Assembly: GCA_017745175.1 (NCBI GenBank)
Contig: JAGHZY010000004.1
Coordinates: forward strand, 1-64,000
DNA from: Sphingopyxis sp.
GTDB taxonomy: Bacteria; Pseudomonadota; Alphaproteobacteria; Sphingomonadales; Sphingomonadaceae
Direction: 5' to 3'
DNA: 64,000 bases
Shown: piece by piece, positions 36,840 through 45,061 of the stretch
Layout of the letters: each line of letters starts with the position of its first letter
How positions within the stretch are numbered: the first letter of the stretch is position 1
The notes under the pieces: model-generated
Seen by the model: the letters and a program-made list of their open reading frames with translations, nothing else
Databases searched by the model: none
Told to the model about the DNA's origin: nothing
Made by a program: the position numbers and the translations under genes

Positions 36840-39752
36840 TCAGAAGTGGAAACGAGCGCCGGCCTTGAACGCCCGGCCGACCGGATCGAACAGGATCTGG
36901 TTGGTGCCGCCCGCCGGGCCGGGCATCGCCGGCGGATCGCGATCGAGCACGTTATTCACCGTGGCGAACAGCTGGAAGGTCCGGCCATTGCTCGTTTCGA
37001 CATTCACGCGCGCCGTCATGTCGAGGTAGAAACGGCTGGGCACATCATTATTGTCGACGCTGTTCGGCGCGGTGACCGAATAGCCATCCTGACCGGGTCC
37101 GACGAAGTTCGTCCAGTAGATTCCCGAAGGAATGTAGCGGCCATGGCCGGTCAACTGGAGCCTGCCGATCGTCCAGGTCAGCACGCCGTCAAGGACATAG
37201 TCGGGCACGCCCGGGATCGTCCCGGTTCGAAGGCCCGTCTGGCCCGCGCGATCAACCGCACCCAGCGAGTCGACGGTCGTCAGCTCTTTCGTGACGTTCG
37301 CGATCAGTTGCGCGTTCAGTTCGCCCCAGGCGCCGATCGGCTGGCGATATTGGAGTTCGATATCATAACCGCTTGTCTTGAGCGCATTGGAATTGAGGAT
37401 GACGTCGCGCACCTGGACAATCTGGTTGCTGGCATCGCGCGTGATCTGGCTGCAGAAACCGGTCGCCCCCTGCGCGCAGCGATTGACGAGGGTCTGTGCC
37501 CCGAGGGCGCCGATCGCATCGGCCACCTTGATATCATAATAATCGACCGACAGGCGCATGCGCCGGAACAGGCCGGTGCGCGGCGCGATCACCACGCCCG
37601 CGGTCCAGCTGTCCGCCTTTTCGACCGAAAGGTCGGGATTCGAGCCGGTGACGACGAAGGGGTTGGTCTGCAATCCGCCGTTCAGCGGGTCCGACAGGCC
37701 GATCGAGCGGAGCGTTTGCGGGCCAAACAGTTCGAAGATGTTGGGCGCGCGAATGTCGCGCGATCGTGTCGCGCGCAACCGGACGCCTTCGACCGGCTCG
37801 TAAACCAGGCCGGCTTTCCAGGTCGTGACCGACCCCGTCGTGCTGTAATGCGTGCGCCGCGCCGCGCCATTGAGGTCGAGCGCATAACCGACCGGTGAAT
37901 CGCGCAGCACCGGGACCGCGATTTCGCCAAACACCTCCTTCACCGTCACGCCGCCCGACAGCGCCGAGCCGTTGAGCGAATAGAAGCCGTTCGCCGCCGA
38001 GATCGGATCGGCGCTGCCGTCGACCGTATCGCGGCGATATTCCGCGCCGAGCGCGACCGTGACCGGCCCTGCGGGCAGGTCGAACAATTCGCCGCGCAGG
38101 TCGACGCCCGCCACATGCTGCTCGTTGACAGTGTGCTGCAGGCCGTCGCCGGTGATATAATCCACCGAGGCTTGGCTGTAGCGTCCCTCGCCAAACGGAT
38201 TGAAGGGGACGCAGGCGGCATCATTGTTCGTGGCGATCGCGTCGGCATTGACGCGGCACATGATCTGGCCGCCCGATTGCACCGCATCGACCGCCTTCAA
38301 CAGATTCGCCAGATTGACGAGGTTCGTCGCGCGCTGGGTGAAGTTGGTGCGGCCATATTGGTAAAAGGCGCTCGCGGTCCATTTGTCGCCGAGCTTCGCC
38401 TCGACACCCAATACGCCGCGATAGGTTTCGGTCGTCGATGTCGCGCGGCCGGGCCCCAGGTCGAACCCCGCCTTGCCGAGAATGAAGGAGGCCACGCCAT
38501 TGGCGTCCATCGGCGCGGCGACCGAGGCCGGAATGAAGGGATTGTCACGCTTGATCCGGCCCAGCAATGTGCCGTTGAAGTCGCGAAAAACCGCACCATC
38601 GACCGTTCCCTTGACCCGCCCGTACGACACATCGGCGGTCAGCGTCACATCGTCGGTCAGTTCGGCGGTCAGCGCGCCATAGGTCGAAACACGCTCCAGC
38701 GGCACCTTGAGCCGCAGCGCCGAAATAAAGCCGTTGCGCCCCTGCCCCTCGCCGCCCAGCATGAACAGCGGGCCGACCAGCGTGCCATATTGGAATCGCC
38801 CCGGCGTCCCGTCGGCGAGGAATTTGGTGCCGCGCAGCGGGTCGGTCGCGGTCGTGCCGATCACCTGCCCCGCCGCATTATACGACCGGTTGATCAGGCC
38901 GCCCGGCGACATCGTCGACGTATTGACCCCGCCGATGATCAGGTTGGCGGGCAAGCCACCGGCGCCCGGCGTGTTGCCCAGGATCAGAGTCTGGCTGTCG
39001 CACCAGCTGCGCGTGGTGCACGTGCCGAGCCCGTCCAGCTTTTCATATTCGACTGCGCCGATCACATGGATCCGCTCGCCGATCCCGCTGCCGCCCGACA
39101 GGCTGGCGAACAGATTGCCGTCGTCGCCGCGCTGCGACATGCCGGCGGAAAATTCGCCGTCCAGGCCTTGCTTCTTCCGGTCGAGGATGAAGTTCACGAC
39201 CCCCGCGACGGCGTCGGAGCCATAGGCGGCCGACGCACCGCCGGTCACGACGTCGACCGTGCGCAACAGCGATGACGGGATCAGGTTGGTGTCGACCGAA
39301 CCCTGCACGGTGCTGGGCACGAACCGCTTGCCATCGACAAGGACGAGCGTGCGCTGCGGATCAAGACCCCGAAGGTCGAGCAGCCGCGCGCCGATATTGC
39401 CGCCGAGATTGGCCTGCGCGGCCGGGCCGCTCGACGCGCGGAAACTGGGCAACTGGTTCAGCGCTTCGCCGACATTGGTGATGCCCAGCGCGTCGAGCCG
39501 GTCGGCCCCGATCGAAGTGACCGGCGTGGGCGCATTGAAATTGGAACCGAGGCGGGTGCCCGTCACGACGATGTCGCCCGCGGGCACATCTTCGCTCGCC
39601 GCATCGTCGACCGATTGCTGCGCCGCAGGTGCCTCGGCCGTGGCCTCTTCCTGCGCCGCGGCAGCGTGCGGCCATGCCGCGATGGTTACGCCGATGATGG
39701 CGAGGACGCTTGCGTTCGTGCGCATGCGCTGCGTGCTCAATCGCATCTTCAT
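36840..39752 (-). CDS. TonB-dependent receptor of the TfdA locus
   Basis: A 970-residue outer-membrane receptor, longer than the other two here. It has a signal peptide (ending near AAAA before QEEAT), a plug with DIVVTGTRLGSNF and TVDVVTGGASAAYGSDAVAG (split), and a barrel ending in FKAGARFHF, a good terminal aromatic for outer-membrane assembly. The TGTR and GGASAAYG plug is common in sphingomonad receptors. It is the first gene of the run leading to the AAHS carrier and faces a MarR operator upstream. Confidence 0.9.
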   Translation of the reverse strand: MKMRLSTQRMRTNASVLAIIGVTIAAWPHAAAAQEEATAEAPAAQQSVDDAASEDVPAGDIVVTGTRLGSNFNAPTPVTSIGADRLDALGITNVGEALNQLPSFRASSGPAAQANLGGNIGARLLDLRGLDPQRTLVLVDGKRFVPSTVQGSVDTNLIPSSLLRTVDVVTGGASAAYGSDAVAGVVNFILDRKKQGLDGEFSAGMSQRGDDGNLFASLSGGSGIGERIHVIGAVEYEKLDGLGTCTTRSWCDSQTLILGNTPGAGGLPANLIIGGVNTSTMSPGGLINRSYNAAGQVIGTTATDPLRGTKFLADGTPGRFQYGTLVGPLFMLGGEGQGRNGFISALRLKVPLERVSTYGALTAELTDDVTLTADVSYGRVKGTVDGAVFRDFNGTLLGRIKRDNPFIPASVAAPMDANGVASFILGKAGFDLGPGRATSTTETYRGVLGVEAKLGDKWTASAFYQYGRTNFTQRATNLVNLANLLKAVDAVQSGGQIMCRVNADAIATNNDAACVPFNPFGEGRYSQASVDYITGDGLQHTVNEQHVAGVDLRGELFDLPAGPVTVALGAEYRRDTVDGSADPISAANGFYSLNGSALSGGVTVKEVFGEIAVPVLRDSPVGYALDLNGAARRTHYSTTGSVTTWKAGLVYEPVEGVRLRATRSRDIRAPNIFELFGPQTLRSIGLSDPLNGGLQTNPFVVTGSNPDLSVEKADSWTAGVVIAPRTGLFRRMRLSVDYYDIKVADAIGALGAQTLVNRCAQGATGFCSQITRDASNQIVQVRDVILNSNALKTSGYDIELQYRQPIGAWGELNAQLIANVTKELTTVDSLGAVDRAGQTGLRTGTIPGVPDYVLDGVLTWTIGRLQLTGHGRYIPSGIYWTNFVGPGQDGYSVTAPNSVDNNDVPSRFYLDMTARVNVETSNGRTFQLFATVNNVLDRDPPAMPGPAGGTNQILFDPVGRAFKAGARFHF

Positions 39753-39787
39753 CTCCCTCTCCTTGGCCTTCTCTTGTGGCCTCTCTT

Positions 39788-39815
39788 CAATTTATGTATC
39801 TGGGTACATAAATTG
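39788..39815. promoter_or_regulatory. Perfect inverted repeat, probable MarR operator
   Basis: CAATTTATGTA (39788-39798) and TACATAAATTG (39805-39815) form an exact 11-bp dyad with the 6-base centre TCTGGG. It is the most AT-rich point of the 167-base region between the divergent TonB receptor and marR, the classic place and shape for a MarR-family binding site. Confidence 0.75.
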
Positions 39816-39919
39816 TCAACGCCTCCTTTTTCTCGAATAAACAGCGGGAAATATGGCGTTTTGGAGTTAAGAAGGATCGCGGGCGCAGATTCGGTGGCCC
39901 GTATGATGATGGGAATCGC

Positions 39920-40453
39920 ATGACCTCCGACGATCCGAATCCGGTCGATCCGTTCGACAGCACGACGCCGCAATATCGCGCCTATTTCCCCGAAGGATCG
40001 CGCGATGACGTCGAATTCCGGCTGACCCGAACCCTCTCGCTATCGGCGCGCCGCTGGGGGACGCATGTCGAAAATCGCATGATGGCGGCGACCGGGCAGT
40101 CGCGGTCGCGATGGCAGACTTTGTTCGTCCTCAGCGTTGCGCCGCCGCCGGTCACCACATCGCTCTTGTCGGCGCGCCTTGCGATCCAGTGGCCGCCGCT
40201 GATCCGGACGCTGAATTCGCTCGAAGCCGATGGCCTGGTCCGCCGGACCGAAAACCCGAACGACAAACGATCACGCTATATCGAGATCACGCCCGCCGGT
40301 CTGGCGGTGGTCGAACAGGTCCAGCCGGCGTTGTCGGAAATCCGGTCGGCGGTATTTGCCAAACTGAGCGAACAGGAAATGGAGCTGGCGACACGCGTGC
40401 TGGAAATGATCGTTGCCGGAGTCAGCGAAGCCCAGGAAACCGACGACGCCTGA
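39920..40453 (+). CDS. MarR family transcriptional regulator
   Basis: A 177-residue protein with a 45-residue N-terminal extension and a MarR winged HTH: a WQTLFVLSV helix, the recognition part TSLLSARLAIQWPPLIRTLNSLE (split) and the wing DGLVRRTENPNDKRSRYIEITP (split), whose DKRS arginine is typical. It probably represses the divergent receptor-carrier-dioxygenase run by binding the dyad at 39788-39815, released by an aromatic ligand. The start codon at 39920 is an ATG. Confidence 0.85.
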   Translation: MTSDDPNPVDPFDSTTPQYRAYFPEGSRDDVEFRLTRTLSLSARRWGTHVENRMMAATGQSRSRWQTLFVLSVAPPPVTTSLLSARLAIQWPPLIRTLNSLEADGLVRRTENPNDKRSRYIEITPAGLAVVEQVQPALSEIRSAVFAKLSEQEMELATRVLEMIVAGVSEAQETDDA

Positions 40454-40471
40454 TTGTCTGCAGCGAGGAAT

Positions 40472-40496
40472 GGGCAGAGCCGACGAGACCCTGCCC
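40472..40496. terminator. Hairpin between convergent marR and O-demethylase genes
   Basis: GGGCAG (40472-40477) pairs with CTGCCC (40491-40496) in the 55-base gap between two convergent stops. The stem is short and the loop 13 bases; a weak shared terminator. Confidence 0.3.
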
Positions 40497-40508
40497 TCCC
40501 TCCGGCGA

Positions 40509-41906
40509 TCAGGCGCCCTTTGTCCGCCAGCCGTCGGCATAGCTGTCGCGTGCGGCCTCGGAATAGGGCACCGACGAAACGATCGCCTTGAGCTCGGTCT
40601 GCACATGCGGCTCGACCGTCGGCTTGGACGTGCCGCCGTCGGGTTCGCCCCACAACAGGGTCACTTCGGTTCCGGGTTCGGCGACGCTTTCGTCGACCAT
40701 CGCCAGCGCGAGGAAACGGCCCGCGTTCACCGTATAGCCGATCCAGGTCGAGATGCCGACGGGCTTGCCGTCCTTCAACACCGCGTCATAGGGATGCATC
40801 GCATAGACCGCGCTCGGAAATTCGAGGAATTTCGCCTTGTCGCCGGCCTGGAGCATCGAGCTCATCACGCGCACAATATCCTCATTGTCGAGCGCCAGCG
40901 TCACCTTCCTGCGCTGCGGCTCGCTCGCCTTTTTCTCGAGCGCCTCGCGGCCGATGAAGTCGTGATCGAACTTGACCATGATGCCATAGCCAAGATCCCA
41001 CGGCGTCAGATAATAATCCTCGATATTCTCCGACACGAAGCTGCCGCCGAGCGAGCATATGCCTTCATAGGACCGCTCGCCGAGCCACGCGCGATAATCC
41101 TTGAGCGCATCGCCGGTGTAGATCGCAGGCAGCGGTGACGGAATCCAGCCCGATTCAAGCGTGTTGGACGAGTAGGTCCGGCCGCCGACCAGCGCGAGCC
41201 CATGATCCTTGCCCGCTGCGACAAGCGCGCTGTGCACCTTGTCATAATCGGCCCACGGACCGAAAAGCTCATAGCCCGGCTGGCCGACCATGCCGTGGCG
41301 TAGCGCACGAACCGGGACCCCGTTGATCTCGACCGTCCCCATGCGGAAGAATTTGAGGTCGGGCGGCATCTGGCCCATCGCCTGTTCGAGCACCGCCATC
41401 GCATTCGGTCCCTGCAACTGGAAACGATAGTTGCGGCGGTAGGATTTTTCGGCTTCGGGGCGCGCGGCGGTGCGCTCGTCGCGCTCGACCTGCACATCCC
41501 ATTTGCCGGTCTGCGCGTGATATTCGACCCATTCGATCGACGGCGCGCGGCCGACCAGCTCGAACTTGTTTTCCTCGAGATAGAAGAGGATCACGTCGCC
41601 GATGACATAGCCGTCGGGCGTCACCGGAGCGAATTGCTTGGCCTGGTCGGGCTTGAAATTCCGGAAGCTGTTGGGCGCCAGATAGGCGAGCATGTCAAAG
41701 GCGTCGGTGCCGGTGACGAGCAGGTCGACCATATGATAGCTCTGGTTGAACAGCACCGCGGTTTCGGCCCATGCGCGCTGCTCGTCGCGCCAGTTGGAAA
41801 ATTCGGCAGGCACCCCGGGATAGGCATTGGGGCCGACCTGCTGGTTGCGCAGGAACTCCACGATATTGGTCTGGCCGTCGAGCAATTGTTGCAGGCTATT
41901 GGTCAT
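40509..41906 (-). CDS. Tetrahydrofolate-dependent aryl O-demethylase (LigM/DesA-like)
   Basis: A 465-residue GcvT-fold protein. His58 (NQSYHMVD), Arg120 (ELVGRAP), Tyr245 (GGRTYSSN) and Trp254 sit exactly two positions before the residues I recall for LigM of Sphingobium SYK-6 (His60, Arg122, Tyr247, Trp256), where the tyrosine is catalytic. LigM moves the methyl group of vanillate or 3-O-methylgallate to tetrahydrofolate. The length (LigM 471) also fits, while glycine-cleavage GcvT is near 370. Its neighbours are an alpha/beta hydrolase and, divergently, a MetE-like methyltransferase. The exact aromatic substrate cannot be read. Confidence 0.82.
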   Translation of the reverse strand: MTNSLQQLLDGQTNIVEFLRNQQVGPNAYPGVPAEFSNWRDEQRAWAETAVLFNQSYHMVDLLVTGTDAFDMLAYLAPNSFRNFKPDQAKQFAPVTPDGYVIGDVILFYLEENKFELVGRAPSIEWVEYHAQTGKWDVQVERDERTAARPEAEKSYRRNYRFQLQGPNAMAVLEQAMGQMPPDLKFFRMGTVEINGVPVRALRHGMVGQPGYELFGPWADYDKVHSALVAAGKDHGLALVGGRTYSSNTLESGWIPSPLPAIYTGDALKDYRAWLGERSYEGICSLGGSFVSENIEDYYLTPWDLGYGIMVKFDHDFIGREALEKKASEPQRRKVTLALDNEDIVRVMSSMLQAGDKAKFLEFPSAVYAMHPYDAVLKDGKPVGISTWIGYTVNAGRFLALAMVDESVAEPGTEVTLLWGEPDGGTSKPTVEPHVQTELKAIVSSVPYSEAARDSYADGWRTKGA

Positions 41907-41939
41907 CTTCTTCTTTCCTCTCGATGTATCCGGGTGGGT

Positions 41940-42659
41940 TCAGGCGGCGGTGAGGCCGATCCATTCGCGAATCCGGTTGGTGAATTCCTGCGGGTTTTCG
42001 GCCGGCGCCATGTGGCCGGCGCGGGGGACGACGCGCAGCTCCGCGCCGGGAATGCGCCGCTGGATGTCCTCATGCTGCGCCAGCGGCGACCATAGATCCT
42101 CGGCGCCGACGATCGCGAGCGTCGGGCAGGCGATGGCGGGAAGCAGGTCATCGACCAGTGGGCGGTGCAGCAGCGCCTCGATCTGTGCCTCGTAAATCGC
42201 GATGCCGGCATCGATCGACATCGACCGCAGCGGAGCGAAGAGCGCGGGGTGGGCGCGGTGGGCGGGCGTCATCATCGGCGGCAGCCAGGCATCGACCAGC
42301 GCCGCCATCCCCTGTTCGCGGCCAAGGTCGCGCAGCGCGTAGCGCTTCTCGCGCTCGCCGGGACGGACCGGGTGGATACCCGTATCGGCGAGGATCAGGC
42401 GTTCGACGCGTTCGGGCGCGCGGCGGACGATCTCAAGCGCGACGCGTGCACCCATCGAATGACCGAGCAGGCTGACCTTTGCGGGAAGGCGCGCGAGCGC
42501 ATGGTCCGCCATCGCCTCGATCCGGTCCGCCCCGCCATAGAAGCCGTCGATGCAGATAGCGCCCGGAAGCGCTGCAAGCTGCACGCCGAACATCCGCGAA
42601 TCGCAAAGAAGGCCCGGAAGGATCGCCCAAATTGCATCGGCAGAAGAACCTACATTCAT
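41940..42659 (-). CDS. Alpha/beta hydrolase
   Basis: A 239-residue hydrolase with oxyanion-hole region LPGLLCDSRMF near residue 14-24, nucleophile Ser68 in GHSMGA, acid in VGAEDLWSP and histidine in RAGHMAP. It could hydrolyse an ester so that the free aromatic acid can be demethylated by the next gene, 33 bases downstream. I chose the ATG at 42657-42659; another ATG two codons upstream is possible, and a frame open to 42815 has no family match. The start lies in an inverted repeat (42654-42669). Confidence 0.75.
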   Translation of the reverse strand: MNVGSSADAIWAILPGLLCDSRMFGVQLAALPGAICIDGFYGGADRIEAMADHALARLPAKVSLLGHSMGARVALEIVRRAPERVERLILADTGIHPVRPGEREKRYALRDLGREQGMAALVDAWLPPMMTPAHRAHPALFAPLRSMSIDAGIAIYEAQIEALLHRPLVDDLLPAIACPTLAIVGAEDLWSPLAQHEDIQRRIPGAELRVVPRAGHMAPAENPQEFTNRIREWIGLTAA

Positions 42660-42669
42660 ATCCATGAAT
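42654..42669. promoter_or_regulatory. Inverted repeat over the hydrolase start
   Basis: ATTCAT-ATCC-ATGAAT is an exact 6-bp dyad that covers the start of the alpha/beta hydrolase gene. A repressor bound here would block both transcription and translation start of the hydrolase-demethylase pair. Confidence 0.4.
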
Positions 42670-42689
42670 ATTTCATCTATGCGAAATAT
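42668..42689. promoter_or_regulatory. Inverted repeat in the divergent region, possible IclR operator
   Basis: ATATTTC (42668-42674) and GAAATAT (42683-42689) form an exact 7-bp dyad with 8 bases between. The TTTC...GAAA layout resembles IclR-type sites, and an IclR regulator is encoded at the end of the divergent plus-strand operon. Confidence 0.45.
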
Positions 42690-42780
42690 CGCCTGTGCGC
42701 TAGAGAGAAATCGAACCGGATGAAGATCGACAGGATCGACGTCGAAATGCACCGCCACGCCGCGAAGGAAGGACAAGAAC

Positions 42781-43911
42781 TTGCCTAGGATCAGTACAAC
42801 CCATGTCGGGAGCATGCCGCGCGGCGAGGCGTTGACCCCGCTCCTCCTCGCGCGCGACGCGGGCCAGCCCTATGATGCCGACGCCTTCGATCGCGCCGTA
42901 TCGGCGGCGGTCGAGGATGTCGTCGCCTTTCAGGTCGCAGCCGGGGTCGACATCGTCAGCGACGGCGAACTCGGCAAGGTCGGCTATTCCACCTACATGA
43001 TCGAGCGATTGTCGGGGTTCGGCGGCCATATTGACCGCAAGCCCGCCGCCGACCTCGCCGAGGTTCCCGGGCTCGCGAAGAAGCTGTCGGCGATCATGGG
43101 CAGCCAGGAATTTGTCCGGGCATCGTGCATCGGGCCGGTCAAGCTCGTCAGCCTCGTACCGCTGCACGACGATATCAGGCGATTCCAGGCGGCGCTGACC
43201 AAGGCGCCTGCGAACACCCGGGCCTTTATGAACGCCGCGTCGCCGGGGCTCATCTCGGCGTTCCAGGTCAACCGCCATTACCCGACCCACGAGGCCTATC
43301 TCGCCGATCTGGCCGATGCGATGCGCGAGGAATATGAGACGATCATGGCTGCGGGCTTCGACCTGCAACTCGACTGCCCCGACCTCGCCATGTCGCGTCA
43401 CACCGGCTATCAGGACCTGTCGGAAGCCGAATTCCTCAAAGTCGCCGAAGCGAATGTCGAGGCGCTCAACGCGGCGACCGCGAACATCGCGCCGGAGAGG
43501 ATGCGCATGCATATCTGCTGGGGCAATTACGAGGGGCCGCACGACCATGACATCGCGCTCGAGAAAGTTATCGACATCGTGCTGAAGGCGCGGCCCGCAA
43601 CGATCCTGTTCGAGGCCGCCAACCCGCGTCACGAGCATGAATGGAAGGTCTGGCAGGCGGCGAAACTTCCTGACTGGAAAATTCTCGCGCCCGGTGTCAT
43701 CGACACATGTTCGAACTATGTCGAACATCCCGAACTCGTCGCGCAGCGCATCGAACGCTTTGCCGCCATCGTCGGCGCCGACCGCGTCGTCGCGAGCACC
43801 GACTGCGGTTTCGGGACGTTCGCCGGCTATGGAAAGATCGATCCGATCGTGACCGACAAGAAGCTGAAGGCCCTGCGCGCCGGCGCCGATATCGCAGGGG
43901 CCAGACTGTGA
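42781..43911 (+). CDS. MetE-like (C-terminal domain) methyltransferase
   Basis: A 376-residue protein of the cobalamin-independent methionine synthase C-terminal family, with TTHVGSMPR at the start, Zn ligands His244 and Cys246 (MHICWGNY) and Cys342 (STDCGFG). It lacks the N-terminal half of full MetE (about 755 residues), so it belongs with the short MetE-like proteins, which transfer methyl or similar groups to thiols. Next to an O-demethylase that makes 5-methyl-tetrahydrofolate, disposal of that methyl group is a tempting role. Start is TTG at 42781, with AAGGAAGGA eight bases upstream; the family N-terminus supports it. Confidence 0.75.
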   Translation: MPRISTTHVGSMPRGEALTPLLLARDAGQPYDADAFDRAVSAAVEDVVAFQVAAGVDIVSDGELGKVGYSTYMIERLSGFGGHIDRKPAADLAEVPGLAKKLSAIMGSQEFVRASCIGPVKLVSLVPLHDDIRRFQAALTKAPANTRAFMNAASPGLISAFQVNRHYPTHEAYLADLADAMREEYETIMAAGFDLQLDCPDLAMSRHTGYQDLSEAEFLKVAEANVEALNAATANIAPERMRMHICWGNYEGPHDHDIALEKVIDIVLKARPATILFEAANPRHEHEWKVWQAAKLPDWKILAPGVIDTCSNYVEHPELVAQRIERFAAIVGADRVVASTDCGFGTFAGYGKIDPIVTDKKLKALRAGADIAGARL

Positions 43912-44306
43912 CGCTGGACGACCGGCTGGCCATTGAGTGGCAATGCACGCGGCTGGTCGCCGAATACGCCAATCTCAACGACGAGGCGCGGTGGGAAGAT
44001 GTCGCCGCGCTTTATGCCGAGGACGGCTGGATGACGCGGCCGACGGCGCCCGATGACCCGATCGTCGGGCGCGCGGCGATCCTTGCGGCGTTCACGGCCC
44101 GCCTCCCGAGGACGACGCGCCATATCTGCAGCAATATCGTCATCGACGTCGAAAGTCCGACGAGCGCGCGCGGACGGAGCGCGATGCTGCTTTTCACCGG
44201 CCCCGGCGCACCCATCGTCGGATCCTTCGACGACCGCTTCGCGCTGACCGACGAGGGCTGGCGCTTTGGCGCGCGGCGCGGCTCGCTGACTTTCCCCGCC
44301 GCATGA
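43908..44306 (+). CDS. NTF2-like (SnoaL-type) protein
   Basis: A 132-residue protein with the NTF2-like pattern: an N-terminal helix (AIEWQCTRLVAEYANLND, split), the WEDVAALYAEDGWM strand-helix and a closing curved sheet (FDDRFALTDEGWRFGARRG). Members of the family are small dehydratases, isomerases or ligand binders. Here it may act on a ring or side-chain intermediate. It starts with GTG overlapping the MetE-like stop (GTGA) and its stop overlaps the iclR start (ATGA), so the three are one operon. Confidence 0.72.
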   Translation: MTLDDRLAIEWQCTRLVAEYANLNDEARWEDVAALYAEDGWMTRPTAPDDPIVGRAAILAAFTARLPRTTRHICSNIVIDVESPTSARGRSAMLLFTGPGAPIVGSFDDRFALTDEGWRFGARRGSLTFPAA

Positions 44307-45040
44307 CGTCCGCCCCCTCCCCCGTCAAATCCGCGATGCGCACGCTCGACGTGATCGAATTCGTCGTTGCGCACCGCCATGGCGTCGTCGCGCAGGAGAT
44401 CGGCAAGGCGCTCAATATCCCCGACAGCAGCCTGTCCTATCTGCTCGCGACGCTGGTCGATCGCGCCTATCTGCGCCGCGAGGGCCGGCAATATCTTCCC
44501 GGCCGCGGCCTCGACCGGCTCCGCGTGCCCGAGGCCGAACTGCCATTGTCCGACCGGGTCGCGCCGTTCGTTCGCGCGCTGCGCAGCGAACTCAACGAGA
44601 CCGTGTCCTTCATGGTACGCGACGGCTGGGAGGTTTCGGCGGTGGTGACCGAAGCAAGCGCGCACGCGCTGCGCTATGCGATCGAGCCCGGCGAGCGCAA
44701 GCCGCTGCACACGCTCGCCGCCGGCAAGGCGATCCTCGCAACGCTGCCGCCCGAGGAACTGGCGCAATATTTCGCCGAGACCGTGCGCGAAAAGGTCACC
44801 GAGCACAGCGTCACCGACGAAACCGAGCTCCGTCGGCAGGTCGCGGAGATTCGTATCGAAGGCTTTGCCGAGGCGCGCGAGGAAAGCACCCCCGGCATCT
44901 GCAGCATCGGTGCCCCGGTGATGGTGGGCGATATGCCGGTCGGGGCGATCGGCATCGCCGTTCCGACGATCCGTTTCACCGACGCGCTGCGCGAGCGGTC
45001 GCGAGCCCTCCTCCGCCGCGCGGCCGTCGCATTGGCCTGA
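44303..45040 (+). CDS. IclR family transcriptional regulator
   Basis: A 245-residue regulator with an N-terminal winged HTH (QEIGKALNIPDSSLSYLLATL, split) and the C-terminal effector domain (KPLHTLAAGKAILA; ESTPGICSIGAPV; GAIGIAVPTIRF). IclR proteins often control aromatic degradation. It closes the MetE-like/NTF2-like operon and probably acts on the dyads at 42654-42689. Confidence 0.88.
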   Translation: MTSAPSPVKSAMRTLDVIEFVVAHRHGVVAQEIGKALNIPDSSLSYLLATLVDRAYLRREGRQYLPGRGLDRLRVPEAELPLSDRVAPFVRALRSELNETVSFMVRDGWEVSAVVTEASAHALRYAIEPGERKPLHTLAAGKAILATLPPEELAQYFAETVREKVTEHSVTDETELRRQVAEIRIEGFAEAREESTPGICSIGAPVMVGDMPVGAIGIAVPTIRFTDALRERSRALLRRAAVALA

Positions 45041-45061
45041 CCAACCCTTCGCCCTGACGGG

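Noticed and set aside
34513..37029. A plus-strand open frame of 838 codons opposite the TfdA-like, MFS and receptor genes
   Set aside because: Low-complexity composition (arginine, histidine, aspartate) and no motif; the three minus-strand genes are clear.
40509..41906. Calling this gene gcvT (glycine cleavage T protein)
   Set aside because: It is about 95 residues longer than GcvT, has no gcvH/gcvP neighbours and matches the LigM active-site spacing.
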